A DNA stretch of 64,000 bases from Pascua guehoae (Eukaryota > Basidiomycota > Tremellomycetes > Trichosporonales > Trichosporonaceae): contig BCJX01000014.1 in the NCBI GenBank assembly GCA_001600415.1, positions 919,011 through 983,010 on the forward strand, read 5' to 3'. How positions within the stretch are numbered: position 1 is the first letter of the stretch; every line of letters begins with the position of its first letter. Positions 1 through 10,667 of the stretch are shown here, one piece after another. Both the position numbers and the translations under genes were made by a program. The notes below the pieces were generated by a model that saw only the letters and a list, made by a program, of their open reading frames with translations, was not told the DNA's origin and searched no databases.

Positions 1-621
1 CGAATGGGCCATACTCTTCGGCACGCACGGGTCGGAAGTCGAAGAAGGACGGTCCTCTGGCATACAGCCCAGCATTGAATCCGAGGTCCAAGGCTCGAAT
101 AGAAAAGTCGTAGACAGTCGAACGGTTGGTCTGGGTATCGATATCGGCATTCGCTTGCTCGAGGGCGACTGTGGCCTGTAGGCGTTAGTATGCCAACTGT
201 GGCCACATATGTACACACTGCTTTGTAGGCAATGTCAACGAATTGGGGCACGTATGCAATGAACTGATCGTGGTTGGCGAACGGCATCGCCTTTTGATGT
301 CTGGACCAGGTTTCTAAGCTGTCATGCAAGTCGTCAGCTGGCAGTCCAAGGAGCCCACCCGCCCGACCCCAGCCCAGCAACATAGACTCACAGAGAATGC
401 GCTTTATCAAAGACGGCGAGTTTGAAACAGTACTCATCGATCTCACTCAAGGTGCCGCTGGCAGTCGCATTGGCCCAAGTACGGCTTGCGTCGCGGGCCG
501 CGTACAGCGCCCAGTGTTGCTGGGTTTCGTGGTGAAATGGTGGAGGTAGAGTGGCACCCCAAGAGCTTCTTGGGAATGACAGGTCACCCCCCCACTCGGT
601 CGTGGGGAACTGGATATCCAT
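1..621 (-). CDS. Hypothetical protein, 3' end beyond window
   Basis: I do not recognise this protein. Three exons can be read: 392-621 (ATG at 621), 219-318, and 1-175 running off the window edge. Introns have GTGAGT and GTGTGT donors, and the second carries a CTAAC branch motif. The N-terminus begins MDIQFPTTEWGGDLSFPRSS; the later part contains a short aromatic stretch (GPSFFDFRP). No signal peptide, membrane segment or known motif is visible in about 167 residues. Frame continuity across both junctions supports a real gene; the function is unknown and the C-terminal part is missing. Confidence 0.55.
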
Positions 622-1350
622 GTGGTGGAGTGGCGAAAAGGTAGGTGTGAATCGGTTCGAGCTCTGATGGTTGAGTCTGTGAATGAATGAGTTGATGAGG
701 GTGAATGGATGGAGAGTTTGGGGTCAAGTCGTGTACTGTTTATCACGAGTCAAGAGAAAGAATTGGGAAGAGACTATGTAGACCAGAAGAGTCATCGCCT
801 AGTAGGGATTATTACGTCACGCTCACTCACTGCACGGTGGCTCAAAACAAAGGCAGTTAGTTTCAAACGACACCCTTCCATGCGCACTGCCACAACCCTA
901 CACTACTTTCCTGTCCTTTCCTGTCCTGTCCTCTCCTGTCCTGTATAGCGGGTATTGCACAGCATGCCCCTGCACAGCATGCTCTGCACATCGGTAGCTG
1001 AAAGCCCGAGGTGAGGATGGGCTGTGCTCTGATTTCGTCACCACCATAACACAGCTACGTTTCAGGCCTGTGGGTAGATGTTGGCATTGGAACGCCTCAC
1101 ATGCAGTTAAAAGTACCACTTGTGATCTTGACGGGCCTGACGGCGTCCACGACACTTATCAATTACCAGCTTTCATGTTCGCAACAGTAAGTGGTGTGGT
1201 GACACTTGGGACTTCTTTATCGCATGTGTAGATGTTTATTCCACTCAGTGGTCTCAGTTCCTCCGAAGTTTCAAAGTCGGCGAGGTCGAATGGCCACCAT
1301 CTCAAATCGAAGCGGGGTATCGAAAAATCAAACCCGTTGTCAAGTTTTCA
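622..1350. other. Intergenic region between divergent hypothetical genes
   Basis: No supported gene is visible here. It lies upstream of both flanking genes and would hold their promoters. It contains a TCCTG-type microsatellite at about 908-944. Short open frames on both strands lack splice-linked partners. Confidence 0.5.
908..944. repeat. TTCCTGTCC-type microsatellite
   Basis: This is a pyrimidine-rich imperfect tandem array of TCCTG units (ttcctgtcctttcctgtcct and onward) in the intergenic region. Confidence 0.75.
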
Positions 1351-2451
1351 ATGCAGGGCAGAACAATCGCCCTCATTCCTTGGAGCGCTCGCCACTTTGA
1401 TGGCATTGTTGAGCAGCTCCATAGTCACCTAGGCGAGAGGTGCCCAAGCGACATTGTTGCCCGTCTGCAGCGCCAGTCTAAACACCAAGCCAAACATGAA
1501 GCAGGCCTGGGCAGCTGGATCGATGCGAGGCTTCTCGAAATCATCAACCTTCTAATGAGAACCTGGCCCTTCAAGCTCTCTGTTGGCTGGGACACGCCTC
1601 GCTACGACTCCGAGGACACGTACACTTACGGACACGGGAAAGGCGGGGGAAGCGCACGTACCGACCGCTGTATCACGGCATTTCACAAACTGTCCCAGAG
1701 GGACTGTACGCTTTTTTTCATGGAATTAAAGCGGCGTGCCGTTGCCCCCAACCAGATCTTCGATGATCTCGACGACTGGGTCGACTACTATGAGACCGTC
1801 TATCTCCAACTCGAGAATGGCAAGCTCGTCGCCGGCCACGACACAGATACGAAACGCCCCCTCGAGCAGTTCCCTGCGGTCGCCTTCACTCTTGCTACCG
1901 AGGCTACCTCATACTGTCTCACGAATCGAACGCCAATGGCCATGGTCACTACTGGGAACCGTTTCTTCATCGTTTACGTCCCTTCAGCTTGCAGTCCCAA
2001 CACTGGACCTGGGGCCGACGTATGTGAAGTCTACGTTTCACCGTCGTACGGGGTTACCTCTCCGATGTGGGACAAGTGTTCGATACTCGAGGCAATAGGG
2101 GCGGCCACGTACCTGAACATTGATAAAATGGGCCTTCAACCCCAAGTCCCATCTCCCCCACCCGTAGGCACTACTGAAATTTGTTTCTCCCACGGGCTCA
2201 CATCGCAGGCAGCCCTGTCTATCCCCGGAATCGCGGCAACTAGTGCAAGGTCTACTTGCAACCCACACTATGGTCGCGGAGGAGTTTGGGGCCGCGGTCC
2301 GAGACATGTAAGATACATTGAAAAATCAGGGCCTGACCCCCGTCAGCCCGCTCCACAGTTGGCAAACCTTTCCCACCTCGCCCGACCACAGCACACCCAA
2401 TCCCAATTCCGGCAGCCAGTGGCCAATCCCAACAATGCCAAAGGCACTTGA
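1351..2451 (+). CDS. Hypothetical protein with possible PD-(D/E)XK nuclease-like core
   Basis: A 366-residue open frame starts at ATG 1351. I do not recognise a named family. The middle part has a hydrophobic strand ending in an E-x-K element (FFMELKRRAV, around residues 123-132), then an acidic helix (IFDDLDDWVDYYETVYLQ), then an alanine-rich helix and a strand (FTLATEATSYCL, then MAMVTTGNRFFIVYV). That order resembles the restriction-endonuclease-like domains found in many fungal proteins near FunK1-type kinases; this is inference from pattern only. No kinase domain follows. A possible 39-nt in-frame intron (donor GTAAGA near 2308, CTGAC branch, CAG acceptor) would remove 13 residues near the C-terminus. 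The tail is rich in P, Q and N. Confidence 0.5.
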   Translation: MQGRTIALIPWSARHFDGIVEQLHSHLGERCPSDIVARLQRQSKHQAKHEAGLGSWIDARLLEIINLLMRTWPFKLSVGWDTPRYDSEDTYTYGHGKGGGSARTDRCITAFHKLSQRDCTLFFMELKRRAVAPNQIFDDLDDWVDYYETVYLQLENGKLVAGHDTDTKRPLEQFPAVAFTLATEATSYCLTNRTPMAMVTTGNRFFIVYVPSACSPNTGPGADVCEVYVSPSYGVTSPMWDKCSILEAIGAATYLNIDKMGLQPQVPSPPPVGTTEICFSHGLTSQAALSIPGIAATSARSTCNPHYGRGGVWGRGPRHVRYIEKSGPDPRQPAPQLANLSHLARPQHTQSQFRQPVANPNNAKGT

Positions 2452-2787
2452 CGATGACACTTCCCAGTGGGCTTGTGTGATACTCTGCTACTCCAATTTG
2501 TCTGACGCCAGGACCGTCTTGATGCGAGTGGTAGGCTCAAGACCTGCGCTGTCGATCGTTTGGCACCAACGCAATCCATACCTCTTGATATGTATACCCC
2601 TAGCTGCGCACTACAACAGGTCACTATAAGCCGTTCTCCGGAATTGTTGCCCAGATGGAAATGACAGTGCTGCTACAGACGACTTTCATATTGAATAATC
2701 GTTTGGCGTTTCCAAGTTCTGGAGAATACAAGCTGTTGGACTGCACATGTGTCGCCCGATGCCGATGCTCGGGTCCCGCGTCTCGCG
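2452..2787. other. Intergenic, convergent 3' ends
   Basis: This is the space between the 3' end of the plus-strand hypothetical gene and the 3' end of the minus-strand transcription factor. No gene or structured element is visible; it presumably holds both 3' UTRs. Confidence 0.5.
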
Positions 2788-5700
2788 CTATCCCATGGCC
2801 CACGACGGAAAGACGTGGGGGAGGGGCACCTCTTGCTCTGTGACGTTTTGCGCCGCGGCGACGTCAAAGGGGAGGGAGAGGAGGTCGAGGCCGAGGTCGT
2901 CGGACATGTCTAGGCCGAGGTTTACGTGCGGTTGGGTTTGGGTTTGGGGTAGGGGTTGTGATTGGGACTGTGTGTGGGTGTGTGTGTGGGCATGGGCGTC
3001 GTGGTGCTGAGACTGGGACTGGGACAGGCTGGGATCGTGCCCGCCCGAGCCATAATGGGCGTCATATTGTCCATTGTGACTCTGCCCCAGTACGTCCTCG
3101 TGGTACCCCTCGTCGTCGTCGTCGGGGATACCCTCTGCCGCCGCACCCGCGAGCCCGGCGTCCGGGAGGCTGACGAAGCTGTCAAAGTTTTCGCGCACGA
3201 CGACCAGGTCGACGTCGTGGATACCCTTGGTGCGCTGTGCGAGGGTGCCTGCGATCCACTCGGCGCCGTACCAGTACCGGGCGAGCTTGGAGAGGCCCTG
3301 CTGGAGGGTGGTGATGTTGGTCGTCGCGACCGAGGTGAGGAGGGCGCGCGAGAGGTCGACTTGGACGTAGGGCGGGAGTGGGGCCGACGAGTCCGAGTCG
3401 GCGTCCGAGTCGGGATCGGGATCGGAGGCGTTGGGCGACGCCGTGGTGGGTGCGTTGGGGTTGGGGTTGGGTGGGGGTACGCCGGGGGTGTCGTGTGAGT
3501 CGGCGCGACTCGTTGTCGCCGTTGCCGTCGTGCGTACCTCGCTGTCCGCAGCGTCCTCTGGCCGACTCGTGTCTAGGCCGCCGTGTTCCCGCCCCCGCCC
3601 GCGATCGTCCTCGGTGGCCCGCGCACTCTCTGATGCCCGGCGCGACATGTATCCCTTGTCCCTGTCCTTTTTGTGCAGCGCCGCTGCGCCCGCGGCGTGC
3701 TGCTCAATCTCCTTGATGTAGCAGCACCCAGCGACAAACCATGCCTGGTTTGTAAACGGAATCGCAAAGTAGGCATGTGGGTTGATAATGTCACTCAGGA
3801 CGAGAATGTCGCCAATCGTGCGCGCAGAGTTGCGCCACAGCGCCGTCGACGCTGTCGTATTGGGCGTCGCTGTCCCCGCGAGCCCGCTGCCGACCAGACC
3901 CGCTTGCGCGCCGAGGCGCGGAGGCGGCATGCCCTTGGCGCCGTGTACGGACGCACTCCCTCCCCCAGCTCCAGATCCGCTCGCGGCGGCTGCTCTGGTC
4001 GCGCTCGCGCTCGAGCCGGCGGCGGATGCCGACGCCGTCGTGCCAGGACCCGAAGGCGGCGCACCCGAGCGGCTCAGCAGGTTTGAGCCCGTGAGGTAGC
4101 CCGAGGCAAGGATCGTGTTGAGCCACAGGTGTAGATGCAGAAAGATTGAGCCGTGGTTGTTGCGCGAGTGGCGTTGGAGACTGGTGTTAGTGTGTGGCAA
4201 TGGGGGGTTGTAGATGGGATTGGGACGCGTTGGGGGTAGCTAGACAGGCGTGACGGCAGCCGGGCGGGATGACTGGTGTTCACGTAGCGAGGTCGAAGAA
4301 CAACTCTCACTCGTGCTTGCTCACAAACAGCCAATCTGTGTAGATGGAAACAGGTCACTCGCATGGGTGCCGCATGCCACACGGAGACTCACTTTGCCAC
4401 ATTCCACTGCATGTCTGGTGGGAGACGGCTGTACTCTCGGATGGCCGCCGCCCTGGCGGCATGGACGTCCTTGTCACCGCCGCGTCCGCGGTTGAGGCCG
4501 TTGATGAGGGGTCCGTACGCGAGCATCATTTTGCACGCAAAGGGGAAGGGGGAGCGTGGCGAGTCGTCCGACCTACCACCTGCTCGTGCATCATGGCTGG
4601 CGGACGAGGCCGCTGCCTGGGGTGCGTGATCGAGGTCGTCCTGTGTCGGGAGAGTCTGTGTGATATCCTCTGGGCGGAATGCGGTTTGTCTCCCGACGCC
4701 AAACGACAGCGCATAGTCCATGAGGAGGACGCTCCAAAAGACCAGACGGTTGAGGAGCTTGTCGTCGTCTGACATGCTGCCATCTGGGGGGTCGAGGTGG
4801 AGACCCATGTCGATGCTCATGCGGACTGCGAGGCCGGTCATCATCCACACCTCGCACTCCGAGTCTGCGGCAAAGCCCATGTGGGCGAGGAGGATGAAGG
4901 CGGCCACGGCCTCGCGCGAGGGGACGCCGAGTGTCGAGCCGAGGAGCTGCTTTGCGCGGGCGTAAAAGACATTTCCATACTCGTACGGCTGGAGGTGGGG
5001 GAGTGCAATGGCGGGGTGGGTGCTGAAGCGCGCTGCAATGGCTGCAATGCTCAGGAGGAGGAAAACCGAGCCTGTTCGTGCGGTAATATGCTGCTCGAGC
5101 TCTGCGCGCGAGATGAACGGAAACTGGCACCCAAAGTGCGTCATGAAGACGTCGAGCAAGTGGCGCATCACCCCCGGCGACGGGTATCCGTCGGCAGTGA
5201 TCAGCTCGCCGTCCCCGGCGCCCACGGCCGTGACCCCAGACCCGCCCACGACGGCCGGCGACCCCGACCCGGCGCGCCACGAGTCTTCGGGCGTGTGCAC
5301 GCGCACCTTGAGCGTCACTTTTTTCAACCCGGGCGCGATCGCAGTCTGCCCGTGCGGCCGCCACCACGACACTTTGACAATCTTGCCCCGGTCCTTTGTG
5401 CTGCTCCGCCCCGTCCCCGTCCCCGTGTCGAGCGTGTCGATGCTGCCCCGCGCATCGCTCAGCCGCGGCGGCACTCTGTCTCTGTCTCTGTCCCTGTCCC
5501 TGTCCATCCCGGCCGGCGACGGGTCGGACGCGACACTCCGCTCGTCGTTTGGGCTCGCTTCCTCGACCGTCGGCAGCCGCCCGCTCACAGCCCACACAAA
5601 CTGCGCCGGGTCGACGGTTGCAGAGTTGATAAAGTCGTCCAAGAAGGGTGTCCCCGTGTCGTCCACCTGGAACGCGTTGTGGCTGGGGCCCGCACCCGTA

Positions 5701-6523
5701 GCGGTGTTTGCGACCGCGGCGTTGGCGGGCGAGAACGGCAGTCCCGGCGGGAACACGGCGTTCATCGGCGACGCAAACTGTGCATGTGCAAAGCTCGATG
5801 TTGCCCCCGCGCCCGCACCGCCACCGTACCCGCCCCCATTGCCTATGGGCCCAGTACCTGCCGTCAGCACTTACCCCACATTGTCACCAACGCCCGACCG
5901 TCACGTACCTGGTCCCGGGTCACCGGCGAGGAGACGATCGAGCCACCCCGCGCCGAGAATGTCGGGTGCGGCCATGTTGACCCCAACCGCCCCGCCCAGT
6001 GGGGGCTCTATCCCAACCCCCCCGATCCCGCTACTACTTCTAACACCCATAGCCGACCCGGACCCGGACCCCGGTCCGCGGACCGCCGCGAGCTGCGCCG
6101 TGCGGTACCGCTGCAGGCGGGCCTTGGAGGACCGCCCGTCCTCTGTGGGCCACTGGCACGGCAGGTCGGCCTCGACGCAGTTCGGACACGGGTCGGGCGG
6201 GAGCGCGCCGCACTTGGACTTGCGCGACCGGCACTGGTGTTGCGTAAGCCAGAGCTCGGGGTGGGGGAAGTGGGACATACCTGGAGACACGCTGTGCGGG
6301 AGCGCGAGAACTTTTGGCGCTTCTGCGCCGGCGCCGGCGGCGATGCCGGCTCGGCCTTGCTCTTGCTAAAGCTGGGGCGTTTCGACGAGCTCACCGCTGC
6401 CGATGGCGTTGTTGTTGCTCCTTCCGACCCAGAGCCAGAGGCGGCCGGTCCCGATGTGCCTCCTCCCGATGATGGTGCGGGGCCGTCGCTCGCGCCGGAA
6501 TGTGGGGCCAGCGCTGGGGCCAT
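2788..6523 (-). CDS. Zn2Cys6 fungal transcription factor, FarA/CTF1-like
   Basis: Likely nuclear DNA-binding regulator of about 1141 aa. Exons: 6281-6523, 5909-6233, 4393-5857, 2788-4180. The junction of exons 1 and 2 rebuilds a binuclear zinc cluster, C-x2-C-x6-C-x7-C-x2-C-x6-C (ACLQCRSRKSKC, then CPNC and PCQW); neither exon has the full motif alone. Exon 3 has a block VSWWRPHGQTAIAPGLKKV, similar to the FGPTAIVPG block of FarA/CTF1-type fatty-acid regulators, followed by a fungal_trans domain (LLDVFMTHFGCQFPFISR, IAARFSTHPA, WMMTGLAVRMSIDMGLHLDPP). The last intron (212 nt) joins NVA to NLQRHSRNN, as expected for the family. The C-terminal third is rich in S, D, H and Q. The fatty-acid role is inference from resemblance. 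Confidence 0.85.
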
Positions 6524-7116
6524 GGTATGGTCCTGTCTGCGTTTGTTTGGTTTGGGGCAGATGTCCCGGTGTGCTGTGCGATGGAGGCTGGTTGGTGGAT
6601 GAGTGAGATGCGAGTGGTGGCGTTGGAGTCAATGTCACCTGCATGAGGCGCGGGCAGCGCCGCAGGCTGCAGGAAACAGGTAACAGGCAGCAGGCAGGCA
6701 CGGAGAGAATGGCAGACGGCGTGGTGTGGTGGGTGGGGCCAGAGAGGAGAGCCTGGCTCCTATAGCCGGCGGCTCGGTAGATTCCACGGGCCGGTTGACC
6801 GACAAAAGGTACACACTCGCTCGCTGTACTCCGCCAGCCCAGTCTGGCGTCAAGGTCGTTGATGTCAACGACTTGTGCGTGCAGAACAGTAATGTTGGTG
6901 AGCTCAACAGTGACATGTCACGCCGAGGCGCACGAGGCGCAGGCGCAGAGGCGTTTGCCACGCAAACATGTGATCAAATGGGGGTGGGTGTCAGTTGGCA
7001 GATGAGCGCAGTAGTAGTGAGGGTGACCTCCATCTCAAATGTTGGCAAATTGACCGACTATCATCCGACCCAAACCTCCGCCAACCAGCATCCATCCCTG
7101 CTCAATGCACGCCAGG

Positions 7117-7140
7117 TGGGCAACAGAATTCTGTTGCCCA
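7117..7140. repeat. 24-bp perfect palindrome
   Basis: The arms are tgggcaacagaa and ttctgttgccca with no spacer, centred on an EcoRI-type GAATTC. It lies in the intergenic region downstream of the NASP-like gene. Function unknown. Confidence 0.9.
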
Positions 7141-7190
7141 AAGTCCCGTCTAAAACTGCCCATGCTGCGTAGTTGGCCACCCAAAACTCA

Positions 7191-7204
7191 GATCGGGCCC
7201 GATC
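7191..7204. repeat. 14-bp perfect palindrome gatcgggcccgatc
   Basis: This is a perfect inverted repeat with no spacer, 50 bp from the 24-bp palindrome in the same intergenic region. At this length chance is possible; the pairing of two such sites is what makes it notable. Confidence 0.8.
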
Positions 7205-7507
7205 AATGACAGTGACAGTGCCCACGGCAACCTACAGTACAAGCCTGCCCGCCACAATGCGGTCCGTTGTTCATGTGGTGAAACGCAATGCTGTACAATT
7301 GTGGTAAAAAGGTTTCGACATTGCGGTACACCAACATCTCGACCTTCAAGACGGACAGCCAACATCTCGCTCAGCCCCACCCAGGCTGCCCTTGTGCTGG
7401 CTTCATGGTGAAATGCAATACATAATCGCGCAGCGAAAAAACAAACGTGTCCATCACCTCTCAGCCGGTGCAGTCGCCACACCCAACTCGTCTCTCAGGG
7501 CCAAAAC

Positions 7508-9074
7508 CTAGGCCGTCTTGGCCTTCTTCTCTGCGCTCCCGGCCTGCTCGTCGGCCTTGCGTTTGGGCGTCTCTGCGGCGGCCGCGGCGCCATTCGAGCC
7601 GGCGGGCGCGGGTACGGGCTTCTTCTTTGGCGCCTTTTTGCGGACCATGCTCGTGAGGTCATTAACCGGCGTGTCCTTTGTGGACGCCTGTCCGGCGGGG
7701 GTGGCTGATCCCGACCCGGAAGCGGGCGCCGAGATGCCGCCGAGGAGGTGGTTGATGCTCTCGGCGACAAAGTCGTTTGCGGGCGGTGCGGCGTTTAGCT
7801 CTTCGAGCTTTGCCTCGAGGTCGCCAATGAGCGCGGCCACGTCGCGGACCTCGGCCTCGCGCTCGCGCTGTGTCATACGCGTAATATCGGCCTGAATCAC
7901 GGTGCCGTCTGCAGTGGTCTTTTTGCCGTTTGCGGCGGCCTTGAGCTCGGCCGCACGCGCGCGGAAGCCGTCAAGCGCAGCCTGGACGTGCTTGAGTGCG
8001 CCGGACCGGCCGGCGGGCGTCAGCTCGAGCACCGTGCCGAGCTGGTAGCGCGCAGAGGCGAGCAGGCGCGACGAGGCCGGCAGGAGGGCCTGCTTGATCT
8101 CTAGAGCGGCGGCGTAGTCTTGCGCCGCTTGGTCAAAGTTTTCTGCGGGGTAAGCGGTCGGTTGTGAAAAAGGGTTAGGAGATTCATGAGCACAGAGGTG
8201 CCATACAAGCTCTCGGTCCCAATCACCATGGCCTCGCCTCACGAGACCACCAGCACTAACCATTCTCGAGGCTCACATCGCCGAGCAGACCGTAGCAGTC
8301 GCTCAGGCTCAGACGCTCCTCGCGCCCCTCGCCCTCGGCCATGCCCTCCGTCTCACGCTTGTAGATTGTCCGCGCGACATCGAGCACATCCCACGCCGCG
8401 TTCATGTCGTCCTCGACGTCGTCGCCACCGCCCTCTCCCTCGCCCTCTTCGCCTTCGTCACCCTCCTGTCCCTCTTCCTCCTCCTCGCCTTCCTCGTCAT
8501 CTCCATCCCCTTCAAACACAAACTTGTCATTCGACGGGCCACCCTGGGCCGCAGCCGGGTTCGTGTTCTTCTCCACCTCCTCGCGCCCCATGACACCCTG
8601 CTGCGAGAGCGCGAGCTCAAACAGGCTGCGTCCGTACGCCAGCAGCAGCGGGGCCATGGATGCGTCGAGCTCGTCCGTGATAATCGTCCGTCTGAGAGTT
8701 AGTTTGAGCCAAGTCGGGATCAGGCAAGGAGTCCGAGACAGCCGGCCCTCTGAGCGTGTACTATCACCACACCACACCATCGGACTTTGGCTCCACACAA
8801 GGTAGACCATGCCGAAACTCACTGAAGCTCCAACGCATCTCCGTACTTTGTCACGGCCTCCTCCCACTGCTTGAGCGCGAGTGCCTTGCGGCCCTCGGCG
8901 ACGAGCCTGGCCACCTTCGTCTTGGTGTCAGCGCCCTTGGGGTCGGCGGCGGGGCTGCCGTTCTTGCTCGCGGCCTTGGAGCCAGAGCCCTCGGCTGCCG
9001 GGGACGCGCTCTTTGCAGACCTGGGCGTGGTTAGGGTGTCCATGTCGTTGTCCAGTATGTAGCCAGACGTACAT
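7508..9074 (-). CDS. NASP/Sim3/Hif1-family histone chaperone (SHNi-TPR)
   Basis: Likely nuclear H3-H4 chaperone of about 421 aa. Exons: 9073-9074, 8823-9020, 8261-8691, 7508-8142. A TPR-like unit (KQWEEAVTKYGDALEL, then DASMAPLLLAYGRSLFELALSQQGVMG) is followed by a long acidic insert, as in NASP, then a second helical unit (LGDVSLENENFDQAAQDYAAALEIKQALL). A coiled-coil-like segment and a basic tail (MVRKKAPKKK, then KRKADEQ) suggest nuclear import. The start is a decision: a well-formed 52-nt intron (GTACGT donor, CTAAC branch, CAG acceptor, 9021-9072) would split the start codon as AT|G and give MSAKSASP; without it an in-frame ATG at 9043 gives MDTLTTPRSAKSASP. Both keep the frame. It lies head to tail with PRE5. 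Confidence 0.85.
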
Positions 9075-9486
9075 TATTTGGTGATGGTTTGGTTTGGTTG
9101 CTCGTCAAGAGATGGAATGGACAAGGGACAATGGGTCGTGGTGGTGGTGGTTGTATATAGTTGTCAAACGTGTGAAGGTGACACCAACAAACATGAGCCA
9201 CAGTTCAGTCGCCAGTCTAGGGAAAAGCAATCTCCCAAAGACGCGTCGCGTACACAGACCCACCACACGGAACCTTTTCCACGTGGTAAAGTGGCGAATT
9301 GAACCTTGTTGTAATCCACCTTCAACTGATTTCAACCAAAACCTAATCGGATGTTCTAATAGTCTCCACGACAGCTCTGTCATCCACAGAGCCCTTGTTT
9401 TGTCCAACAAGAGTCTCCATGACGAGCTCCGCACCTAGTGTAGCTCGCATCCCGCTCGATATCATGCCAATACATCACAATGACTT
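9075..9486. other. Intergenic between PRE5 3' end and histone-chaperone 5' end
   Basis: This is the tandem minus-strand spacing. It holds the PRE5 3' flank and the promoter of the chaperone gene. No further gene or repeat is seen. Confidence 0.5.
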
Positions 9487-10667
9487 CTACTGCATCTCAA
9501 CATCCTCGCCCTGCGCCGCCGGGGCGGGCTCTTGGGCCGCCGCTCCCTCTGCCGCTCCCTCGCCGGCGTCTCCGTCGTCCGATGGGCCGTCCTCGGGCTC
9601 TCCACGGCTCCGACGCCAGGCGCGGAGAAGGCCATCAATGTCCTCATTCTCCCACACACGGAACGAGCCGTTGCGCGCCGCCCCCGACCCGGTCGCGTCC
9701 TCGACCGCGGCGGACGCGGGGCCAATGATCGCAATCGATGTGTTCAGTGTGGTCAGGTGCTTGTCCTGCTGCAGCGTGTCGGCGAGCGCATTCAGGCCGT
9801 GGTTGATGAGTGCGGGGAGGTCGGCTGCATGTGAGCGCGGAAACTCGATGTGCTGGGGCGTGCAACGCCGACTCGGCACGCAAACATTCACGTACCATGC
9901 TCAAACACCTCGTAGTTCTTCTCCAGGTACGTCTTGGCGCTCTGGCTACGCGCGCCGATCGAGTGGGCATAGTACTCGAACGCAGTACCTGAGGGCGAGA
10001 ACTCGAGCAGGTGCGGGCCAGTCTCCTACACAGGTTAGCATTGTCTCGCGGCCCAAAGCAGGTACGTACATCCTGCCCGATGACGAGGAATCCGACACCA
10101 TAGGGTCTCCGGCCGTAGATCTGCGTGTTGTTCTGCGCCTCTGATGGGTTAGCACAAGGGTGAGCACTGCAAACCCACTGTCGGCGATGGTCTGAACGAT
10201 ACGCGCAATGGGCATGGGACGCCCGTAGAGCATGCGCGACTGCATAGCCTGCTGCTGCATCGAGTTGCTGCGGCGTCAGCATTCCTCCTAGACCTAGCCT
10301 CGCTGTCCGTCAGTTCTCACCTGAGCACACGTGCGTCGCTGGTAAGACCAGCAATGGCAATACCAATGTGGTCGTCAATGCGGATCAGCTTCTTCTGGTA
10401 CGTCGCGAGCTCGCCCGTCGAGCGCTTGAGGGTCAGGAGAACAGCGTGCGTAGCCGAGCGGAGACCAATAGCGGCCGAGCCCTGCTTGACTGCCTCGAGC
10501 GCATATTCGACCTGGTGCAGCTTGCCCTGCGGCGACTGATGGGTTAGCCGGGACACAGGCACACAATACTGGTGAGACGTACAAAGGTCGTGTTGTCAGA
10601 GTCGTAGGAGTTGCGGAACTGCAGTGTGAGCTAAGTCTGGCGTGGATAACCGAGTAGCTCCCACCAT
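9487..10667 (-). CDS. PRE5: 20S proteasome subunit alpha-6 (PSMA1/Pre5)
   Basis: Structural alpha-ring subunit of the 20S proteasome, about 293 aa. Seven exons: 10665-10667 (the ATG alone), 10583-10618, 10321-10535, 10179-10267, 10070-10140, 9896-10025, 9487-9824. The N-terminus [32 protein letters not shown] is the conserved alpha-type signature and is obtained only if a 46-nt intron directly after the ATG is removed; its donor GTGGGA is atypical. Later blocks match the family: [50 protein letters not shown]. The C-terminus is acidic and alanine-rich (EDVEMQ end), as in other alpha-6 subunits. It is divergent from NIP7, with 360 bp between the starts. Confidence 0.95.

Larger units (their letters stand above)
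6524..7507. other. Intergenic: transcription factor promoter side and histone-chaperone 3' side
   Basis: No convincing gene is visible. The region holds the promoter and 5' leader of the minus-strand Zn2Cys6 factor and the 3' flank of the NASP-like gene. It includes a CAGGCAGG-rich stretch near 6665-6700 and two perfect palindromes, listed separately. Confidence 0.5.

Noticed and set aside
4186..4330. A small extra exon between exons 3 and 4 of the Zn2Cys6 factor
   Set aside because: The candidate pieces do not keep the frame, while direct joining gives NVANLQRHSRNN, which matches the family pattern.
4797..6602. A 601-codon open frame on the plus strand
   Set aside because: It is antisense to the Zn2Cys6 factor, whose own frame carries conserved motifs; it is a GC-rich shadow frame.
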